Below are positions 34,605-43,424 of a stretch of DNA of 64,000 nt, one piece after another (position 1 is the first letter of the stretch; each line of letters begins with the position of its first letter). The notes under the pieces are model-generated. The model did not search any database. It worked only from the letters and a program-made list of their open reading frames with translations, and was not told the origin of the DNA. The translations under genes were made by a program, and so were the position numbers. Origin of the DNA: Streptomyces sp. NBC_00690 (GTDB taxonomy: Bacteria; Actinomycetota; Actinomycetes; Streptomycetales; Streptomycetaceae); the NCBI RefSeq assembly GCF_036226685.1, contig NZ_CP109009.1, forward strand, positions 3,782,001 to 3,846,000. The letters are read 5' to 3'.

Positions 34605-35219
34605 TCAACGGGGCACGGTGAACGGGGTGGAAGTCGTCCACTCGAATGAACCGCCGGCTGACTTCGCATGGTCGCCGGGAATGCGCGCGCAGGGCGACTC
34701 CACGTTCACCACGAGCATCAGACGAGAGCTGCCCCACTGTACGGAGACGATGTCACCGGTGGTGGGGTCCTCGAAGCGGGAGCCGACCTCCAACCAGTCG
34801 GGGCCCTCGTTGTCATAGGCGTACCCCGCCTTCCAGCCGGCGCCGAAGAGCCGATCGGCGACCTTCTCCATGGCGGCGCGTGCGGTGCGCTCGTCGATCT
34901 GCCGCACGGCCCAGTTGTGCCGCACGCCGATCGCCTTGCGGTCGACGCGCCCCGAGTTGATCAACGAAGTCTGCTTGCAGCGTGACGAACGCAGGGTGTT
35001 GTACCCGGGCACGACCGGGTCGGGCAGCCCGAGTTCCAGGAAGACGTCCCGGGAGCGTTCCTGGACCCGCACGGCGACCGTGTCGGGGTCGGCGACCGGA
35101 TGGGGTTCGCCGTTCCACAGGTCAGCCGCACGCGGCACGATGACCGTGACGGCCGCGATTATGCCGATGACGAGCAATCCCGCCAGGACGTACCAGTGCT
35201 TCTGCCCGCTGCTGCGCAT
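34605..35219 (-). CDS. Membrane-anchored exported protein, unknown function
   Basis: A 204-residue protein with one N-terminal TM helix (about residues 9-30, WYVLAGLLVIGIIAAVTVIV) and an extracytoplasmic domain of about 170 residues. There are two cysteines (SSRCKQT and SPCARI) that could pair. No family is recognised. The start at 35219 has no strong ribosome site. It stands alone, convergent with the conservon and divergent from the lipoprotein gene. Confidence 0.7.
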   Translation of the reverse strand: MRSSGQKHWYVLAGLLVIGIIAAVTVIVPRAADLWNGEPHPVADPDTVAVRVQERSRDVFLELGLPDPVVPGYNTLRSSRCKQTSLINSGRVDRKAIGVRHNWAVRQIDERTARAAMEKVADRLFGAGWKAGYAYDNEGPDWLEVGSRFEDPTTGDIVSVQWGSSRLMLVVNVESPCARIPGDHAKSAGGSFEWTTSTPFTVPR

Positions 35220-35445
35220 GGCGAGAACGGTACGGCGGGGCCGCTGGCGACGCTTGAGTAGTCGTACTCATGAGCGGGCGCGATAGGCGGACGCCATGAC
35301 CGCAGACACCAGGGCCGCGGACCCGACTGGGGCCGGAAGAGTTCTTGATGGCTTCTTCATCGGTTCTTCAACATGCCGGTCCTAGATTCGGGCCGTCCGA
35401 ACACCTCCGTGGTCGGACGGCGACGAATGACGAGGGAGTTCCGGG

Positions 35446-36030
35446 ATGGGTGCGCGTCGAGGGTTCGGTGGCCGGCTGATGCTGGTGGGAATGGCGTCGG
35501 CAGTGGCATTGACGCTCACCGGTTGCGGTGGAGACAGCAAGGACGGCAAGGACGAGGTCGCCTCGGTCAAGGAGAAGTCCGACGCCAAGAAGGACAAGGC
35601 GGCGACGGGTGAACTGGCCACCTACATCGAAGCGAAGCGCAAGTGGGTCCAATGCCTGCGGGACAAGGGCCTCGACGCTCCCGACCCGGATGCCAAGGGT
35701 GAGGTGAATCTCGGGGACGCCGGCAAGATGAAGCAGGATCCGAAGGCGAGCAAGGCCGTGGAGGGGTGCAGTGATCTGAACCCTGTGATTCCGACGAGCG
35801 TGGAGAGGGTCCAGCAGGGCAAGTTGAGCAAGAAGGAGATCGAGACCAAGAAGAAGTACGCGAAGTGCATGCAGGAGAAGGGCGCTCCCGACTTCCCCGA
35901 CCCCGACTCCGACGGGTTCTGGCAGGAAGTCACCTGGGACTCGGCTTCCGCGGGTGCCAAGCGCGCCGCGCGGGCGTGCGGCTCGATCATCGGTGTCCCG
36001 CCGGAGGGCACCGTCACGCCGCAGGGCTGA
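35446..36030 (+). CDS. Lipoprotein with paired CxxxxG..PDPD motifs
   Basis: A 194-residue lipoprotein: signal peptide with lipobox LTGC (about residue 27), then a Lys/Asp-rich linker. Two similar motifs follow, WVQCLRDKGLDAPDPD and YAKCMQEKGAPDFPDPDSDG, each partnered by a later Cys (EGCSDL, RACGSI). I recall related actinobacterial lipoproteins with this Cys/PDP pattern beside ABC exporters. It is the first gene of a locus running lipoprotein, adaptor, ATPase, permease, 4 bp before the adaptor gene. GGGAG precedes the ATG at 35446. The role is unknown; it may be a surface ligand binder or sensor for the exporter (inference). Confidence 0.85.
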   Translation: MGARRGFGGRLMLVGMASAVALTLTGCGGDSKDGKDEVASVKEKSDAKKDKAATGELATYIEAKRKWVQCLRDKGLDAPDPDAKGEVNLGDAGKMKQDPKASKAVEGCSDLNPVIPTSVERVQQGKLSKKEIETKKKYAKCMQEKGAPDFPDPDSDGFWQEVTWDSASAGAKRAARACGSIIGVPPEGTVTPQG

Positions 36031-36034
36031 CGGG

Positions 36035-37438
36035 ATGAGGGCCGTGACAGCCGTGACGAACGAGGACGAGCCCGGGACGGGCGAGACCGTGGTGGAGCAA
36101 CAGCACACGGGAGGCCGTAGGGGCGCCGCCAGACGAGGCCGTGGCCCGCTACTGGTGGGGGTGGCGATCGTGCTGGTCGCCGCGGTGAGCGCGGTCGGCG
36201 CCCTGGGACTGGGCGGTGATGGTGAGGACTCCGACGGAGCTCCGGGCCGCAGCAGCAAGACCGTGCAGGTCACCCGTGCCACGCTGGTCGACCAGACTGA
36301 GATCGACGGACAGTTGGGCCATGGACCCGAGGTGCCCTTCCCCATCAAGGCGCAGGGCACGGTGACCTGGCTGCCGGAGCGGGGCACGGTGGTGCGCCGG
36401 GGAAAGCCTGTGCTCAGGGTCGACGATCGCCCGGTGACGCTGCTGTACGGCAGTCTGCCCATGTACCGCGAGTTGGCGGTGGCCTCTGCCGCGAACCCTG
36501 CGACGGAAGGTGCGGACACCAACGGGCAGGGCGCTCCGGCAGCCGGTACCGGGGGGACGACGGCCACCCCGGGTCAGGGCGGTACGGGGCAGGGCGGTAC
36601 GGGCGGTACGGGAAGCAGCACCTCGACCGGCGGTGGCGGACAAGCAGGCGGCGCCGAGGGCCTGCCCGCCGGCGCTCCGCAAACACGGACGACCGCCCTG
36701 CGCGGCATGGACGTCAAACAGTTCGAGACGAATCTGAGCGCCCTCGGATACACGGGCTTCACCGTGGACGAGTCGTACTCCGAGCTGACCGCTCAGGCCG
36801 TCAAGAAGTGGCAGAGGGACCTGGGCGTCCCGCAGACCGGGCGGGTCGGCACCGGAGACATCGTCTACGGACCGGGCCCGATCCGCATCGCGGCCACCAA
36901 CACGCGCATCGGCGCCTCATCGGCGGGCGACCCCGTCAGCTACACCAGCACCTCCCGCATGGTGACCGTGAGCGCATTGGCCTCCGAGACCGCTTGGGCC
37001 CAGCGCGGCACCGAGGTCTCGGTCGAGCTGCCGGACGGGCGATCGGTCAAGGGGAAGGTGAGCAGTGTCGGAACGGACGCGTCCGCACCGGCTGCCGGAG
37101 CCGGAAGCGGCCAGGGGAGCGACGGAGGCACCGGAGCACCGGAAGGACGGGCGACCGTATCGGTGGTGATCACCTTCACCGACCAGAAGTCGCTGGGCCG
37201 ACTGGAGAGCGGCCCTGCCACCGTCCGGTACCTCGTGAAGGAGCGCAAGGGGGTGCTCACGGTTCCGGTGGCCGCACTCGTCGCCCTCGCTGAGGGCGGT
37301 CACGGCCTGGAACTGGCCTCCGATGGCTCCACAGCAGACCGCTTCATCCCCGTCACGACCGGTCTGTTCGCCGGTGGCAAGGTCGAGGTGACGAGCCCGG
37401 ATCTCACCGAGGGCGCGAAGGTGAGGATTCCCCAGTGA
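36035..37438 (+). CDS. Exporter adaptor with peptidoglycan-binding domain (MacA-like)
   Basis: A 467-residue membrane-fusion-type subunit. A TM helix lies near residues 40-60. Then come lipoyl/beta-barrel-like segments ([28 protein letters not shown]) and a Gly/Thr-rich linker (about 160-215). A PG_binding_1 domain follows at about 228-275 ([29 protein letters not shown]), then a C-terminal barrel ending GAKVRIPQ. Gram-positive MacA-like adaptors lack an outer-membrane partner, and the wall-binding domain probably holds the complex against peptidoglycan. Its stop overlaps the ATPase start by 4 bp. The ATG at 36035 lacks a clear ribosome site; GTG starts a few codons on are possible. Confidence 0.87.
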   Translation: MRAVTAVTNEDEPGTGETVVEQQHTGGRRGAARRGRGPLLVGVAIVLVAAVSAVGALGLGGDGEDSDGAPGRSSKTVQVTRATLVDQTEIDGQLGHGPEVPFPIKAQGTVTWLPERGTVVRRGKPVLRVDDRPVTLLYGSLPMYRELAVASAANPATEGADTNGQGAPAAGTGGTTATPGQGGTGQGGTGGTGSSTSTGGGGQAGGAEGLPAGAPQTRTTALRGMDVKQFETNLSALGYTGFTVDESYSELTAQAVKKWQRDLGVPQTGRVGTGDIVYGPGPIRIAATNTRIGASSAGDPVSYTSTSRMVTVSALASETAWAQRGTEVSVELPDGRSVKGKVSSVGTDASAPAAGAGSGQGSDGGTGAPEGRATVSVVITFTDQKSLGRLESGPATVRYLVKERKGVLTVPVAALVALAEGGHGLELASDGSTADRFIPVTTGLFAGGKVEVTSPDLTEGAKVRIPQ

Positions 37439-38187
37439 CGACAGCGAACCCCGCCTCAGTCCCGGAGACCCGGGCGGCAACGCCCGGCGCAAAGGTCATC
37501 GAGTTCGCCCGGGTGTCCAAGACGTACGCCGGTCAGGTCACCGCCGTCAGCGAAGTCGACCTGGCCATCGGATACGGGGAACTCGTCGCCGTCGTCGGTC
37601 ACTCGGGGTCGGGCAAGTCGACGATGCTCCATCTGATGGGCACGCTCGACAGACCGTCCTCGGGTCAGGTCACCGTCGACGGCCACCGGATCGACCGACT
37701 CACCGATCGCGAGGTCTCGGCGCTCCGGGCACAACGCATCGGCTTTGTGTTCCAACAGTTTCATCTCGCCGTGGGAGTGCCGGTGCTCGACACCGTCGCC
37801 GACGGGCTGCTGTACGCGGGCGTCCCCCTGCGGGAGCGGCGGCGCAGGGCGGCCAAAGCACTCGCGCGGGTCGGTCTGAGCCATCGCATCGACCATCTGC
37901 CCCATCAACTGTCGGGCGGCGAGCGGCAACGCGCCGCGGTGGCGCGGGCGGTCATCGGCGAACCGGCCGTCCTGCTCGCCGATGAGCCCACCGGCAATCT
38001 GGACTCGGCGTCCGGAGCCGCCGTGCTCGTTCTGCTGAGGGAGTTGCACACCGCGGGGACCACGGTGGTGGTCATCACGCACGACCGGGAAATGGCGGCT
38101 CAGTTGGACCGGAGGGTGGAGATGCGGGACGGGCGGATCGTCGCGGACAGCGGTCCCGTTGCGACCCGCTCGGAGGCGCTGCGATGA
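37435..38187 (+). CDS. ABC exporter ATPase, MacB/LolD type
   Basis: A 250-residue ATPase with Walker [10 protein letters not shown] (about 53-61), Q-loop FVFQQFHL, signature LSGGERQR (about 158), Walker B VLLADEP (about 178) and the MacB/LolD-type TGNLDS after it. It powers the downstream FtsX-like permease together with the adaptor. The GTG start overlaps the adaptor stop, and its own stop overlaps the permease ATG, so the three are one translational unit. Confidence 0.95.
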   Translation: MTTANPASVPETRAATPGAKVIEFARVSKTYAGQVTAVSEVDLAIGYGELVAVVGHSGSGKSTMLHLMGTLDRPSSGQVTVDGHRIDRLTDREVSALRAQRIGFVFQQFHLAVGVPVLDTVADGLLYAGVPLRERRRRAAKALARVGLSHRIDHLPHQLSGGERQRAAVARAVIGEPAVLLADEPTGNLDSASGAAVLVLLRELHTAGTTVVVITHDREMAAQLDRRVEMRDGRIVADSGPVATRSEALR

Positions 38188-39395
38188 GCCGACGCCGTCG
38201 GGCGCCCGTGCTGCGCCCCGCACGGTTGGGGCCCGCCGACCTCGTCCGGCTGGGTGGTACTGGACTGCGCACCCGCCCTCTGAGGGTCTTCCTGTCAGCT
38301 CTGGGCATCGGCATCGGAGTGGCGGCGATGGTCGCCGTGGTGGGCATCTCCAGCTCCAGCAGGGCGGAGGTCGATCGCAGACTCGACAGCCTGGGCACCA
38401 ATATGCTGCGCATCGCTCCCGGTCAGGGGATGGACGGCCAGAAGAAGCCGCTGCCGCGGGACACGGTCCCCATGGTCCAGCGCATCGGCCCCGTACAGCA
38501 GGTGGCGGCGACCGGTACGGTCAAGAAGGCTGCCGTCTACCGCAATGAGCACGTCCCCTCGGGTCGCACGAGCAGTGTGGAGGTGGCGGCGGCGGGGCCG
38601 GACCTGCTGAAGACGATCGGTGGCAAGATCCACAGCGGCCGTTGGCTTCAGAACGCGACCGAGCAGTACCCGGCGGTCGTCCTGGGCGCGCAAGCCGCAC
38701 GCAGACTGGACGTCCACACTCCCGGGTCCCGGCTCTGGCTGGGCGGTAAGTGGTTCTCCCTGGTCGGGGTGTTGAAACCGGTGCCGCTCGCACCGGAGAT
38801 CGACCAGTCGGCCCTGGTCGGCTGGCAGGCAGCCGAGACGTATCTGCCCTTCGACGGCCATCCGTCCACGGTGTACGTCCGGGCCCGTGACGACAGTGTG
38901 ACGACGGTACGAGATGTGCTGGCGGCCACGGCTAACCCGGAACGCCCGAGTGAGGTGTCCGTGTCCCGGCCGTCGGACGCGCTGGCCGCCCGGGAGGCGA
39001 CGGAGTCCGCGCTGACAGGGCTGCTCCTCGGGCTCGGTGGGGTCGCACTGCTGGTGGGCGGGGTGGGTGTGGGTAACACCATGGTCATCTCGGTGCTGGA
39101 GCGCCGCCCGGAGATCGGGCTGCGCAGATCCCTCGGCGCCACGAGCGGCCAGATCCGCGGGCAGTTCGTGGCGGAGGCACTGCTGTTGTCGGCGCTCGGC
39201 GGGCTCGGTGGAACGGCATTAGGAACGGTCATCACCGCGGGATACGCGTACGCACGGGACTGGCCCACCGAGGTCCCGATGTGGGCCGCGGGCGCCGGTA
39301 TGGGCGTCACCCTGCTGATCGGCGCGCTCGCCGGTCTCTATCCCGCGGTACGAGCAGGACGGCTGGCACCGACCGAGGCGCTGGCCGGAACCTGA
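38184..39395 (+). CDS. ABC exporter permease, MacB type
   Basis: A 403-residue MacB-like permease: one N-terminal TM helix (about 40-60), an extracytoplasmic MacB_PCD domain (about 60-265) and three C-terminal helices with the FtsX core ([25 protein letters not shown]). MacB-type pumps move peptides, antibiotics or lipoproteins by mechanotransmission rather than through a channel. A TTA leucine codon at 39219-39221 makes translation dependent on the bldA tRNA. The gene ends 16 bp from the convergent histidine kinase gene. Confidence 0.93.
   Translation: MSRRRRAPVLRPARLGPADLVRLGGTGLRTRPLRVFLSALGIGIGVAAMVAVVGISSSSRAEVDRRLDSLGTNMLRIAPGQGMDGQKKPLPRDTVPMVQRIGPVQQVAATGTVKKAAVYRNEHVPSGRTSSVEVAAAGPDLLKTIGGKIHSGRWLQNATEQYPAVVLGAQAARRLDVHTPGSRLWLGGKWFSLVGVLKPVPLAPEIDQSALVGWQAAETYLPFDGHPSTVYVRARDDSVTTVRDVLAATANPERPSEVSVSRPSDALAAREATESALTGLLLGLGGVALLVGGVGVGNTMVISVLERRPEIGLRRSLGATSGQIRGQFVAEALLLSALGGLGGTALGTVITAGYAYARDWPTEVPMWAAGAGMGVTLLIGALAGLYPAVRAGRLAPTEALAGT
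39219..39221 (+). other. TTA codon (bldA-dependent) in the exporter permease
   Basis: In-frame Leu codon 346 of the permease. TTA is the rarest codon in Streptomyces and is read only by the developmentally regulated bldA tRNA. Confidence 0.9.
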
Positions 39396-39411
39396 CCGCG
39401 CAACAACGTTG

Positions 39412-41037
39412 CTATGCGGGAGCCCCCGTTGTGGCCAGGACGATGGTGAAGGTGGTTCCCACCCCCACCGTGCTGCGCACCTCGATGGACCCGCGGTGGT
39501 CGGCGACGATCTGACGGGCGATCGAGAGCCCGAGGCCACTGCCTCCGGTGGCCCGCCCACGGGCGGCATCCGCCCGCCAGAAGCGGTCGAAGAGATGGGG
39601 TAGGTCGTCAGCGGGGATGCCCTTGCCCGTGTCCCTCACCTCGACGACCACCAACTCCCCCTGAGGAACCAGAGCCAGGGTCACGGTCCCGCCAGGTGCC
39701 GTGGCCCTGACCGCATTGCCCACCAGATTGCCCACGACCTGACGCAGCCGGTCCGAGTCTGCGTGAACGTGTACGGAGTACGGCGCCTCCACGACCAGGA
39801 GGACCCCCGCGGTCTCGGCCTGCGCCCGAAGAGCCGTACGGCAGGTCTCCAGGAGGTCCCTCAGGTCAAGGTCGGCACGGTGATAGGTGAGTGCCCCGGC
39901 TTCCGCGAGTGCCAAGTCCTGGAGGTCGTCCACGATCCGCTGTTGCAACATCACTTCTTCGTGCAGCGAGTCGAGAAGATCAGGGGTCGGCTCGACGAAC
40001 CCGTCCTGCAACGCCTCCAGATAGCCGCGGAGATTGGCCAGCGGGGTGCGCAGTTCATGGGCGATGTCTCCGGTGAGCCGGCGCTGACGCTGCTCCCCGT
40101 CCTGGATGGAACCGGCCATGCGGTTGAACGCCCGCCCGAGCTCGGCGATCTCGTCCTTCCCGGCGGCGGGCACCCGTCGGCTCAGATCGCCTTCCCCAAG
40201 GCCGCGGGCGGCGATGGTCAGAGCCTGGACGGGACGGAGAACAGCCCGGCTCAGCAGCAGGGCACCCAGGATGACCGCGAGCGCCACTCCCGCCGCCACT
40301 CCGAAGGCCGGGGCTGCGGCGAGAGTCGGCGGGGACTCGTCCTGATGGCCGAGTTGGACTTCGAGTCGCGGCGGGGCGACGTCGGCGGTGTGGTTGTTGA
40401 AGGCCAGTTGAAGACAGGCGGGCACATCCGGCTTGGCCTCGCACGCCGAGACCTCTTCATAGGCCCCTCCGGACTCCTTGTCGGTCGTCTCCTGCGACTT
40501 CACACACGGAGTGGAGGTGTGTGCGGAGCTGATCTGCGGAAGCCCGGAATCGTCGCGGCGGACGCTCACCTCGGCGCCCGAGCCGGTCAGGCACGCCGCA
40601 TAGCGCACGGTGGACCGGTACTGGCCGATCAGACCGAGGGTGTGCTTCCACGCGGCCCGCGGCATGAGCCCTTGAGGAATACGGATCTCCGGGCGGGGGT
40701 CGACGAGGACGGGCGGCTGTCGACTCTCGCTCCGCGGTTCACGACCGGCGAGTACGTCAGAGTCGGCAAGGAGCACATCGGACTCCGTCGCGACCCGAAT
40801 GCGCTGGTCGGTGTCCTTCGCAAGCTTGCTCACCGTGGGAGAAACGCCGTCCCAGGTGCCGTGGGCATAGCCGTACTCCCGCAATGCAGTGGTGATGCGT
40901 GCGACCTCTTGCTGCCCGGCGGTGACGGAGTCCTTCACCTGTCCGGTGGCCTGCCGCCAGGTCAGCCACGCGGTCGCAGCGGTGGCGACCAGGGCGACGA
41001 GCATCAACAGGCCGATCGCCCGCAGTCGAAAGCTCAT
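39412..41037 (-). CDS. Two-component sensor histidine kinase
   Basis: A 541-residue membrane kinase: TM1 at about 7-24, a large extracytoplasmic sensor (about 28-245) with five cysteines, TM2 (about 245-265), HAMP, H-box DIAHELRTPLAN (about 324), N-box NLVGNAVRA, G1 DTGKGIP and G2 GGSGLGL. The Cys-containing external domain could sense a cell-envelope compound (inference). It is coupled to the response regulator by a 4-bp overlap and is convergent with the MacAB-like exporter it probably controls. Confidence 0.94.
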   Translation of the reverse strand: MSFRLRAIGLLMLVALVATAATAWLTWRQATGQVKDSVTAGQQEVARITTALREYGYAHGTWDGVSPTVSKLAKDTDQRIRVATESDVLLADSDVLAGREPRSESRQPPVLVDPRPEIRIPQGLMPRAAWKHTLGLIGQYRSTVRYAACLTGSGAEVSVRRDDSGLPQISSAHTSTPCVKSQETTDKESGGAYEEVSACEAKPDVPACLQLAFNNHTADVAPPRLEVQLGHQDESPPTLAAAPAFGVAAGVALAVILGALLLSRAVLRPVQALTIAARGLGEGDLSRRVPAAGKDEIAELGRAFNRMAGSIQDGEQRQRRLTGDIAHELRTPLANLRGYLEALQDGFVEPTPDLLDSLHEEVMLQQRIVDDLQDLALAEAGALTYHRADLDLRDLLETCRTALRAQAETAGVLLVVEAPYSVHVHADSDRLRQVVGNLVGNAVRATAPGGTVTLALVPQGELVVVEVRDTGKGIPADDLPHLFDRFWRADAARGRATGGSGLGLSIARQIVADHRGSIEVRSTVGVGTTFTIVLATTGAPA

Positions 41038-41732
41038 CGGGCCGCACCGGATGGCGCGGTCAGCCGGTAGCCACGTCCGTACACGGTCTCCACGTACTGG
41101 TGACCCCGGCCCTTCTCCAGCTTCCGCCGCAGGTTCATCACATGCGCATCGACGGTGCGTTCCATCACGTTCTGATCGAAACCGAAGACGCGGTCGATGA
41201 TCTGAGCCCGAGTGAAGACTCGGCCGGGCTCTTCTGCCAGAACGCCCAGGATGGCGAACTCCTTGCCGGTGAGCACCACGGGCTCTCCCGCAATACGTAC
41301 TTCGAAGCGTGCGGGGTCCACCTCCAGTTCGCCGACCCTGAACACGGTGGGTCCGGCACGCCCTGCCGCTTTGGCCCGCCGTAACAGGGCCCGCACCCGA
41401 GCGGTCAACTCCCGAGGGCTGTAGGGCTTGGTCATGTAGTCGTCGGCCCCCAGATCCAGGCCGAGCAACATGTCTTCCTCAGTGGTGCGCGCGGTGAGCA
41501 ACAGAATCGGTACCTGGGATTCGGCGCGCAGAATGCGGCACACGTCCAGGCCGTCCACGTGCGGCATCATCACGTCGAGCACGATGAGATCGGGTCGGGT
41601 GGACCGTGCGCGGTCGATCGCCGAACGACCGTCGGCGACGATCTGCACCTCATTGCCCTCGCGCTCAAGATAGATGCGAATCAACCGCGCCTGTTTGACG
41701 TCGTCCTCGGCTACGAGGATGCGAGGGCTCAC
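41034..41732 (-). CDS. OmpR-family response regulator
   Basis: A 232-residue regulator. The receiver has acidic pair ED at residues 9-10, phospho-acceptor Asp53 (LIVLDVMMP) and the Lys in TKPYSPREL. The C-terminal winged helix has QNVMERTVDAHVMNLRRKLEKG and VYGRGYRL. The start is GTG 41732, with AAAGGAG 8 nt upstream; longer in-frame starts have no ribosome site. A TTA codon (41382-41384) makes it bldA-dependent. The gene order is regulator then kinase. Confidence 0.94.
   Translation of the reverse strand: MSPRILVAEDDVKQARLIRIYLEREGNEVQIVADGRSAIDRARSTRPDLIVLDVMMPHVDGLDVCRILRAESQVPILLLTARTTEEDMLLGLDLGADDYMTKPYSPRELTARVRALLRRAKAAGRAGPTVFRVGELEVDPARFEVRIAGEPVVLTGKEFAILGVLAEEPGRVFTRAQIIDRVFGFDQNVMERTVDAHVMNLRRKLEKGRGHQYVETVYGRGYRLTAPSGAAR
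41382..41384 (-). other. TTA codon (bldA-dependent) in the response regulator
   Basis: In-frame Leu codon 117, in the linker-side helix RALLRRAK. It is the second TTA codon in the exporter/two-component locus. Confidence 0.9.
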
Positions 41733-41939
41733 AACGTGGCTCCTTTGGGGTGAGAACCCGAGGTACCCAGAGAGCCTATGCGCCGGTGCGCAATGTTCCA
41801 TCGAAATGGCAGCCGTTGAGCCAAAGCCGCTGGTGAGTACGGCTGGAAGCACCGCGGTGCGCACCGGAATCACCGGCACGCACCGAGGTCAGACCAGTCA
41901 TCGTTGAGAACGGGGACGACCCGCCTCGTTCAGGCGTTG

Positions 41940-42299
41940 TCAGCAGGGGTCGAGGCTGCCGCCGTCGCTCAGCAGGTCATCGCGAACCCACCCGTAGGTG
42001 TCGGGGCTGGCGCTGTCATTCCTCAGGTAGGTCCAGGTCTCGGTGGAGGAACCGATCCGGGTGTAGCAGTGGTAGTCCAGGTTGTGGCTTGAGTAAGCGA
42101 TTCCGAGGATCGCACAACTGGTGTACGAACCACTTCTCTGGTTGGCCCCGTTGGCGGTGTTGTTCCAGGCACTGTTGTCCTTGTCAGTGGCCGTGGTCCC
42201 GCACGGCGCAGCCGCCACCGCTGAGGTGGAGAGGGTGAGCGGGAGCGCAAAGGCTACCGCGGCGACTGCCGGAACGATTGCTGCAAATCGACGCTTCAC
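41940..42299 (-). CDS. Small secreted SH3-like protein
   Basis: A 119-residue exported protein. It has a typical Sec signal peptide (VKRRFAAIVPAVAAVAFALPL) with cleavage after AVAA. A mature domain of about 85 residues has four cysteines likely forming two disulfides (PCGTT, SCAIL, HCYTR, DPC). The pattern CYTR..GSSTETWTYLRND..YGWVRDDLL resembles secreted bacterial SH3-type domains common in Streptomyces; the ligand is unknown. The start is GTG 42299, with AGGGGA 5 nt upstream. It is downstream of, but 62 residues away from, nothing obviously co-transcribed. Confidence 0.78.
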   Translation of the reverse strand: MKRRFAAIVPAVAAVAFALPLTLSTSAVAAAPCGTTATDKDNSAWNNTANGANQRSGSYTSCAILGIAYSSHNLDYHCYTRIGSSTETWTYLRNDSASPDTYGWVRDDLLSDGGSLDPC

Positions 42300-42985
42300 G
42301 AATTCCCCTACTGTGAGACTCACTGGCATTGATCACGCACCCCAATCGATGCAGGGGCGGGAAAAATGATCACCACATCGAATGCGATGCGGCGACATAA
42401 GGAACCATGCCGCCGAGGACTTATTGAGGAAAGGACTCCGGTTTTGGATGACTTGATAAAGATGCTCAAGCGGCCGGATAGCCACCCGTCGGATGGATCT
42501 GCGCTCACGGCCCGAAGCTCCCCAGCGGGCCTCTGGCCTGGAACAACAGCCCACCGAAGGCTCGCCTTGACTTCAGCACGTGATACCCAATCGCCCAATA
42601 GCACGCCGGGATAGTGGAATCACGCACCCTTCCCCAGGGGACGCCTTAAACGTCGAATCCCATCGAACTCAAATCGATCTCAGTCGCGAGAAGAAAAGCC
42701 CAGCAAGAGCGCGCCCTAGCTTCGAGCTATCACGTCGAGATCTCCTGAAGGCCCAAAAATGAGGCGGCTACGATACCGGCGTCGATGACGGCCGTCGAGT
42801 GGTTATCGCAGTCGGGGGCAACATCACGCGATAGGAATGGACGTTCCACTGGCGCTCGGCATGCGAAGTGCTGAGGCCAACACGAGCAGCGCCACGAGCC
42901 GATGCCAACCCACCACAACGAAGCCCCACCGCCTCCGCCGGGATCGGGGACGCGATGGGGCCGCTTGGTGATGGAACTGGATGGA
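42300..42985. other. 686-bp lower-GC gap, no gene recognised
   Basis: Markedly less GC-rich than the window average, with many short A/T runs (for example 42360-42480 and 42580-42790). Only short open frames without family resemblance are present. It may be the remnant of an inserted element, or simply the 5' flank of the secreted protein and 3' flank of the DUF397 genes. No terminal repeats or integrase fragments were seen. Confidence 0.5.
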
Positions 42986-43204
42986 TCAGTGGGTTGCGGT
43001 ACGCGCCAAGGCCACGAGGGAGGCCCAACTCTGCGGGGAAACCATCAGGACAGGACCAGCAGGGACCTTGCTGTCACGGACGGGCACGACGCCATGGGCC
43101 ACAGCGAAGGAGGGCGACCACTCGATGCAGTTGCCCCCTTCGCCACCGCTGTAGGTGGACTTGGCCCACAACGCACTCATGCTCGGACGCTCGACACCGG
43201 CCAC
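42986..43204 (-). CDS. DUF397 protein, second copy of a tandem pair
   Basis: A 72-residue DUF397 protein (WAKSTYSGGEGGNCIEW, VRDSKVPAGPVLMVSPQSWASLVALA). It is nearly identical over its C-terminal two thirds to the DUF397 gene just upstream, at both protein and DNA level, so the pair arose by recent tandem duplication. The GTG at 43204 follows GGGGGAG. It is probably an alternative partner for the adjacent XRE regulator. Confidence 0.85.
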   Translation of the reverse strand: MAGVERPSMSALWAKSTYSGGEGGNCIEWSPSFAVAHGVVPVRDSKVPAGPVLMVSPQSWASLVALARTATH

Positions 43205-43208
43205 TTGG

Positions 43209-43424
43209 CTACTCCCCCGATGAGCGGGCTATGGCAACCAGCCCAGCCCAACTCTGCGGGGAGAGCATCAGGACGGGACCGGCAGGCGCCTTGCTGTCAC
43301 GGACGGGGACGACGCCATGGGCCACAGCGAAGGAGGGCGACCACTCGATGCACTGCCCTTCACCACCGCTATAGCTGGACTTATCCCAACTGATGAGCGC
43401 ACTCCGGTCAAAGGTGATCTTCAT
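43209..43424 (-). CDS. DUF397 protein, first copy of a tandem pair
   Basis: A 71-residue DUF397 protein (WDKSSYSGGEGQCIEW, VRDSKAPAGPVLMLSPQSWAGLVAIA). Its ATG overlaps the stop of the XRE regulator by 4 bp, so the two are translationally coupled. The second copy starts 4 bp after its stop. The role follows from the Scr1/Scp1 type: a small partner that binds the XRE protein. Confidence 0.88.
   Translation of the reverse strand: MKITFDRSALISWDKSSYSGGEGQCIEWSPSFAVAHGVVPVRDSKAPAGPVLMLSPQSWAGLVAIARSSGE

Noticed and set aside
42366..42614. 82-codon plus-strand frame in the low-GC gap
   Set aside because: No recognisable family, no good ribosome site, and composition typical of non-coding sequence in this gap.
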